Shown: one piece after another, positions 6,862 through 10,492 of the stretch
How positions within the stretch are numbered: the first letter of the stretch is position 1
How the letters are laid out: the number at the start of each line of letters is the position of its first letter
Assembly (NCBI GenBank): GCA_023818865.1
Contig: JAMWDF010000071.1
Location: 1 to 10,492 of the forward strand
Length of the DNA stretch: 10,492 nt
Direction of reading: 5' to 3'
Source of the DNA: Candidatus Omnitrophota bacterium
GTDB taxonomy: Bacteria; Ratteibacteria; UBA8468; B48-G9; DSTR01
Notes under the pieces: generated by a model
Seen by the model: only the letters and a program-made list of their open reading frames with translations
Database searches by the model: none
Told to the model about the DNA's origin: nothing
Translations under genes and position numbers: made by a program

Positions 6862-8182
6862 CGCCTCTCTCCTTGTAGTCAGTGAACATATCAAAAGAAG
6901 AACAGCCGGGAGAAAGCAAGATTGTTTCCCCACGGCTAGCTTCTTGGTAACCCAATTTCACTGCTTCTTCCAGGGTTGGAGCAAACACCATCGGAATTCC
7001 TGACTTTTCCAACTCCTGGGCAATTTTGCGAGCTGTTTCACCCAGAAGAATAAGCGCCTTTGTCTTTTCTCCTACTATCGGCCTAAGTTCGGAAAAAGAA
7101 AAACCCTTATCTTTGCCTCCCATAATCAGGACCACGCTTTTCCGAGGAAACGCCTCTAACGCCTTTCTCACCGAGTCAGCATTAGTTGACTTAGAATCGT
7201 TAACAAAGCGAACCCCATTTATTTCCGCCACCTCCTCCATTCGGTGAGGTAGAGGTTGAAAATCTCTCAGCGTCTCTTCCACCACTCTCCTGCCTATCTT
7301 TAACACAACACTCACCGCCGCCACGGCCATCATGTTTTGAAGATTACCCGTACCAATTAGTTTTACCCCCTCTACCCGGCAAACTTCTTTTCTGGCTTCT
7401 GAAAAACCAGTCCAGATACTCCCGGCTTCATACCAGAAGTTATCTCTCCGGGGAGTGAAACCGAAGAAAATTGTTCTGGAGTCTATTTGTTCAGCTAGTC
7501 GGCAACAGAATGGGTCATCCTGATTGAGAATGGCCCACTGGCTTTTCGTCTGGCGAGAAAAAAGCCGGAATTTTACCCGCGCATATTCTTCCAGGTTGGC
7601 ATACCGGTCAAGGTGGTCAGGGGTAATATTCAGAAGGATACCCACTTCTGGAGTAAATTGATGAATGTATTCTAATTGAAAACTGCTTACCTCCAGTACC
7701 ACCCAGGTTGCTTCAGAAAGTCTTTCTAACTCCCCGATAAATGGATTACCTATATTCCCACAGACCACCGCTGACCATCCAGCTTTGTTCAAAAGAGAAC
7801 CAAGCAAGGCAGTAGTTGTCGTTTTGCCATTAGTTCCGGTGACAGCCAGGATTTTCCTGGTGGGGCTCAAGCGGTAAGCCACTTCTATTTCACTCCACAC
7901 TGGCTTGCCGGAAGCCCTGGCTATCTTTAAAGGCAGACTTTCCGGAGGAACACCCGGACAAGGAATTACTAAGTCACAATCCTGGCTAAATTCTTCACTA
8001 TGCTGGCCAATCTCTACCTCAATCCCTTCTTGCCGTAGCCATTCAGATTTTTCTTGCAATTCAGGACTTGTCCGGCTTTCAGTAACCTTCACCCTCCCAC
8101 CTATGTTTTTTAGGTGTCTGGCTGTCGCCCAGCCTGTCTTGCCCAGCCCAACTACCAGTATCTTTTTGTCTCTCAACTCCAT
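6812..8182 (-). CDS. murD: UDP-N-acetylmuramoyl-L-alanine--D-glutamate ligase
   Basis: The 456-residue cytoplasmic ligase adds D-glutamate to UDP-MurNAc-L-Ala with ATP, the second amino-acid step of the wall precursor. The N-terminal UDP-binding domain starts ILVVGLGKTGWATARHL (8-24). The ATP-binding domain has TGTNGKTTTT (115-124), GNIGNPF (142-148), LEVSSFQLE (163-171), NITPDHLDRY (185-194), and K204 in EEYARVKFRLF, the position carbamylated in E. coli MurD. The C-terminal domain has LPHRMEEVAEINGVRF (311-326), NDSKSTNADS (328-337), MGGKDKG (354-360) and LLSPGCSSFDMFTDYKERG (422-440). Length is typical. One oddity: the GxHN motif before the C-terminal domain reads GTGN (277-280), with Gly in place of His. 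It starts 3 nt after the mraY stop, with AGG in the mraY end as a modest ribosome binding site, and ends 50 bp inside ftsW. Confidence 0.96.
   Translation of the reverse strand: MELRDKKILVVGLGKTGWATARHLKNIGGRVKVTESRTSPELQEKSEWLRQEGIEVEIGQHSEEFSQDCDLVIPCPGVPPESLPLKIARASGKPVWSEIEVAYRLSPTRKILAVTGTNGKTTTTALLGSLLNKAGWSAVVCGNIGNPFIGELERLSEATWVVLEVSSFQLEYIHQFTPEVGILLNITPDHLDRYANLEEYARVKFRLFSRQTKSQWAILNQDDPFCCRLAEQIDSRTIFFGFTPRRDNFWYEAGSIWTGFSEARKEVCRVEGVKLIGTGNLQNMMAVAAVSVVLKIGRRVVEETLRDFQPLPHRMEEVAEINGVRFVNDSKSTNADSVRKALEAFPRKSVVLIMGGKDKGFSFSELRPIVGEKTKALILLGETARKIAQELEKSGIPMVFAPTLEEAVKLGYQEASRGETILLSPGCSSFDMFTDYKERGDVFKKTVQTLLQAVRG
6869..6874 (-). promoter_or_regulatory. Ribosome binding site of ftsW, inside murD
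   Basis: AAGGAG on the minus strand lies 7 nt before the ATG at 6861. It is embedded in the murD codons for the conserved YKERG segment. It decides the ftsW start and makes the 50-bp overlap with murD credible. Confidence 0.8.
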
Positions 8183-8185
8183 TCT

Positions 8186-9253
8186 TTACCTGATTTTCAA
8201 CGTCACCGCAGTGAACAAAGCCAAAATTAGACCAACGATCCAGAATCGGACCACCACCTTTGTTTCGGGTAAACCCGTCAGTTCAAAGTGATGGTGGATT
8301 GGAGTCATTAAGAAAATACGTTTGCCTCTTGTCCGAAAGAAAATCACCTGCAAGATAACAGAAAGCGCTTCGGCTACAAAAATGCCTCCGACAAAAATCA
8401 GGGAAATTTCCTGTTTGACAATAATAGATAATAGCCCAACAATTCCTCCCAGGGGCAAAGAACCAACATCACCCATAAAAACCTGGGCCGGGAAGCAATT
8501 ATACCAGAGAAATCCCAGGCTGGAACCAACTAGAGCCCCACAAAAAATTGAGACTTCTCCTGCGCCTCGAACATAAAAAATATTTAGATAGGTAGCGAAG
8601 TTAACATTCCCGGCCAAATAGGCTATCCCTCCGTAAGCCAGCACCACCATTAATATTAGCCCAATTGCTAATCCGTCCATTCCGTCAGTCAGATTGACCG
8701 CATTGGAAGTAGCCACCAGGATAAAGGTGGAAAAAAGAATGTAGTAACAACCCAGGGGAAGGACGACTTTTTTCAAAAAAGGCATCGCCACGGAAGGATT
8801 AAAACCGAGCGTCGGGTGGTAATAAAGAATAAAACCAACGATAAAACCAATGGCTGCCTGGCCAATGATCTTCACCGCCGGTCTCATTCCCTTATGACTT
8901 TTCGTCTTCAACTTAAGATAATCATCCCAGAAGCCAAAAACACCTAACCAGGTCATCACCAGCACTAGTAACCAAATATAGATGTTTTCTAAATCGGCCC
9001 AGAGAAAAACTGATACCAAGGTCGTACCAATGATTAGCCAACCTCCCATGGTTGGAGTCTTGCTCTTGTTTTCCTTAAACTCTAACAGGGTTGGGTGACA
9101 GAAATTCTTGAGTTTCTTGATAAGAACTGGCCCTATTAATATGGAGAGAAAGAGAGAGGTGAAGGTGGCCAGAACTGCCCTTACCGTGATATAACGAAAA
9201 ACGTTAAAACCGAACCAGATGAAGGTTAAACTGCATAGCCAGTTAGCTAACAT
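8186..9253 (-). CDS. mraY: Phospho-N-acetylmuramoyl-pentapeptide transferase
   Basis: The 355-residue integral membrane enzyme transfers phospho-MurNAc-pentapeptide from UDP to undecaprenyl phosphate, giving lipid I on the inner face of the membrane. About ten hydrophobic segments are visible. The start GFNVFRYITVRAVLA (15-29) is typical. Further motifs are KSKTPTMGG (63-71), FWDDYLKLKTKSHKGM (108-123) with the Asp pair D110/D111, NAVNLTDGMDGLA (184-196), FMGDVGSLPLGG (259-270) with the catalytic-site D262, and TPIHHHFELTG (317-327) with the His triplet 320-322. The end VVVRFWIVG...LKIR is also standard, and the length is normal. GGGAG precedes the ATG by 5 nt. The start overlaps the murF end by 11 bp, and the stop lies 3 nt before murD, so translation along the operon is probably coupled. 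Confidence 0.97.
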   Translation of the reverse strand: MLANWLCSLTFIWFGFNVFRYITVRAVLATFTSLFLSILIGPVLIKKLKNFCHPTLLEFKENKSKTPTMGGWLIIGTTLVSVFLWADLENIYIWLLVLVMTWLGVFGFWDDYLKLKTKSHKGMRPAVKIIGQAAIGFIVGFILYYHPTLGFNPSVAMPFLKKVVLPLGCYYILFSTFILVATSNAVNLTDGMDGLAIGLILMVVLAYGGIAYLAGNVNFATYLNIFYVRGAGEVSIFCGALVGSSLGFLWYNCFPAQVFMGDVGSLPLGGIVGLLSIIVKQEISLIFVGGIFVAEALSVILQVIFFRTRGKRIFLMTPIHHHFELTGLPETKVVVRFWIVGLILALFTAVTLKIR

Positions 9254-10364
9254 TTCTTCTCCCGCAGTGATGATTCAAGAAAGAAACTATTTTTTCTAAG
9301 CCCATTATTCTTGAGCCTTTAACCAGAATCAGGTCTCCTGGATAAAGTAACCCAGGTAAACTCTTTTCCAGAGCTTCTATATTGTCAAAGTGAAGACATT
9401 TCTTCTCTCCCGCCTCCTGCCAGGTGCGGATAGTTTCCTTCCCCATCAGCAAAACTAGACCAGGAGAAAAACGGCGGATAAGACGACCAATCATGGCATG
9501 GAAGTAAGAAGAACGCTTACCTAACTCAGCCATATCCCCGATCACCGCTACTGTTCTTTTGACCTTCTTTCTCTGTAAGGCCAGCAGAGCCTGTTTGAGG
9601 GAGTCAGGATTACTGTTATAACTCTCATCAATAACCGTTAGCCCACCAAAAACTAATACTTGCCCCCGGCCAGGTAAGGGACGCATAGACTCTATCTCTT
9701 CTTTGATTTCTTCCTCCGGTACCCCAAACGCCTTTCCCACAGCCATCGCCGCCAAAGCAGTAGTCATCCACACCGGATTCCAGAACCCCATCTTAATGGA
9801 ACGCCCGGTTTCTCCTATTTTGAAGCTAAAAGAGAAAAGTGCCTCCTCTTGGAGATAACCTTTAACTACTGCCCCAGTCTTGGTACCGTAAGGAATAAGC
9901 GGACCTTTGGTTCTGCTTTTTAACAGAGAATAGTAAGGAGTATCAGTATTCAAAAAAACCCGACCTGTCTCAGGAAGATGCCTTAGGAGTTCTGCCTTCG
10001 CCAGGGCAATCTCTTTCAAATTTTCAAAAAAGCCAGCATGAGCCCAGCCCACCCCGGTAATTAATCCGGAAGATGGTTTGGCTATCTGACACAACCATTC
10101 AATTTCTCCCGGGTGATTCATACCCATTTCAATGACACAGAAACGGTGGGCTGTTTCCAGTTCCAAAAGTGTAAGTGGCAACCCAATTTGATTGTTGAAA
10201 TTACCCGGGGTAGCCAGCACGCGGTGGCGGCGGGCTAAAACCTTGGCAATAATTTCTTTGGTGGTAGTCTTTCCGGTACTCCCAGTAATAGCCAGCACTT
10301 CTACATTAAATTGCTCCCGGTAGCCCCGAGCAATCTCCGCTAAAGCTTTTAGGGGGTCTGCCAC
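9243..10364 (-). CDS. murF: UDP-N-acetylmuramoyl-tripeptide--D-alanyl-D-alanine ligase, lacking its N-terminal domain as read
   Basis: This 373-residue frame from GTG covers the ATP-binding and C-terminal domains of MurF, which adds D-Ala-D-Ala to complete the cytoplasmic pentapeptide precursor. Motifs counted from this GTG are DPLKALAEIA (3-12), TGSTGKTTTK (27-36), TPGNFNNQIGLPLTLLEL (52-69), IEMGMNHPGEI (78-88), GWAHAGFFENLKEIALAKAEL (106-126, partly quoted) with K123 as the expected carbamylated Lys, DESYNSNPDSLKQAL (246-260), GDMAELG (276-282) and LVKGSRIMGLE (347-357). The usual GxHN motif reads GFWN (193-196), with Trp for His. MurF is normally about 450 residues, so about 80 are missing at the start. 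The same frame continues upstream with MurF-like codons to a TAA at 10470-10472, so GTG at 10364 is only the first start-like codon after that stop, not a convincing true start; no ribosome binding site is visible. The end overlaps mraY by 11 bp. Confidence 0.92.
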   Translation of the reverse strand: MADPLKALAEIARGYREQFNVEVLAITGSTGKTTTKEIIAKVLARRHRVLATPGNFNNQIGLPLTLLELETAHRFCVIEMGMNHPGEIEWLCQIAKPSSGLITGVGWAHAGFFENLKEIALAKAELLRHLPETGRVFLNTDTPYYSLLKSRTKGPLIPYGTKTGAVVKGYLQEEALFSFSFKIGETGRSIKMGFWNPVWMTTALAAMAVGKAFGVPEEEIKEEIESMRPLPGRGQVLVFGGLTVIDESYNSNPDSLKQALLALQRKKVKRTVAVIGDMAELGKRSSYFHAMIGRLIRRFSPGLVLLMGKETIRTWQEAGEKKCLHFDNIEALEKSLPGLLYPGDLILVKGSRIMGLEKIVSFLNHHCGRRNVS

Positions 10365-10492
10365 CCGAATAAGAGAATTATCGCTAACGGGATAATCATT
10401 TTTTACTATAGCGGCGACTGCTTTTTGCCGTTCAAATACCTCTTTGACAAAATAATGGCCGCCAAATTTTTATCCGGTCAGAGCCACAAAAA
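10365..10492 (-). pseudogene. murF: N-terminal part of murF, interrupted by an in-frame TAA and cut by the window edge
   Basis: In the same frame as the MurF body this stretch reads FVALTG, stop, KFGGHYFVKEVFER, then QKAVAAIVKNDYPV and DNSLIRVADP. It matches the N-terminal substrate-binding domain of MurF, where E. coli has FVALKGERFDAHDF. The stop (minus strand TAA, 10472-10470) stands exactly at the expected Glu, so one base change from GAA explains it. Codons on both sides keep frame and homology. Either the gene is truly broken, or the base is a sequencing or assembly error. The domain's beginning is outside the window. Confidence 0.75.

Noticed and set aside
6862..6933. A longer ftsW start at 6933, adding 24 residues.
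   Set aside because: It would overlap murD by 122 bp and lacks a site comparable to AAGGAG at 6869-6874, and the extra residues are not FtsW-like.
10470..10472. TAA recoded as a sense codon.
   Set aside because: PEPCK, aminotransferase, mraY and murF frames end at TAA just where homologous proteins end, so TAA acts as stop here.

Overview
The window is bacterial chromosome of roughly balanced base composition (a little under 50% G+C by eye). It carries seven protein-coding genes, two of them cut by the window edges. No RNA gene, mobile element or CRISPR array was found. The peptidoglycan genes show a walled bacterium. The lineage cannot be fixed from this sequence: several housekeeping proteins differ from textbook versions at normally conserved positions, which suits an uncultured or deep-branching group, but this is inference only.

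Left part (1-1464, minus strand): a secreted right-handed parallel beta-helix protein, open for 488 codons and continuing past the left edge. A 7-codon mini-ORF with a good ribosome binding site overlaps its start codon by ATGA. A 299-bp divergent intergenic region follows (1465-1763).

Middle (1764-5658, plus strand): an apparent three-gene operon of GTP-type phosphoenolpyruvate carboxykinase, a class I aspartate aminotransferase-like enzyme, and an unrecognised exported protein joined to the aminotransferase by a TAATG overlap. The two enzymes meet at oxaloacetate: aspartate can be transaminated to oxaloacetate, which PEPCK converts to phosphoenolpyruvate.

Right part (5671-10492, minus strand, converging on the previous operon with only 12 bp between): a segment of the division and cell wall (dcw) cluster, transcribed murF-mraY-murD-ftsW with overlapping or nearly touching genes. 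MurF and MurD make and complete the cytoplasmic UDP-MurNAc-pentapeptide, MraY moves it to the lipid carrier, and FtsW polymerises the finished lipid II at the septum. The cluster stops after ftsW; murG, its frequent neighbour, is not there.

The most notable point is an in-frame TAA at 10470-10472 (minus strand) inside the conserved N-terminal part of murF, where a Glu codon is expected. It is either a nonsense mutation or a sequence error. The rest looks like ordinary housekeeping DNA with some unusual residues; I see no convincing undescribed system.
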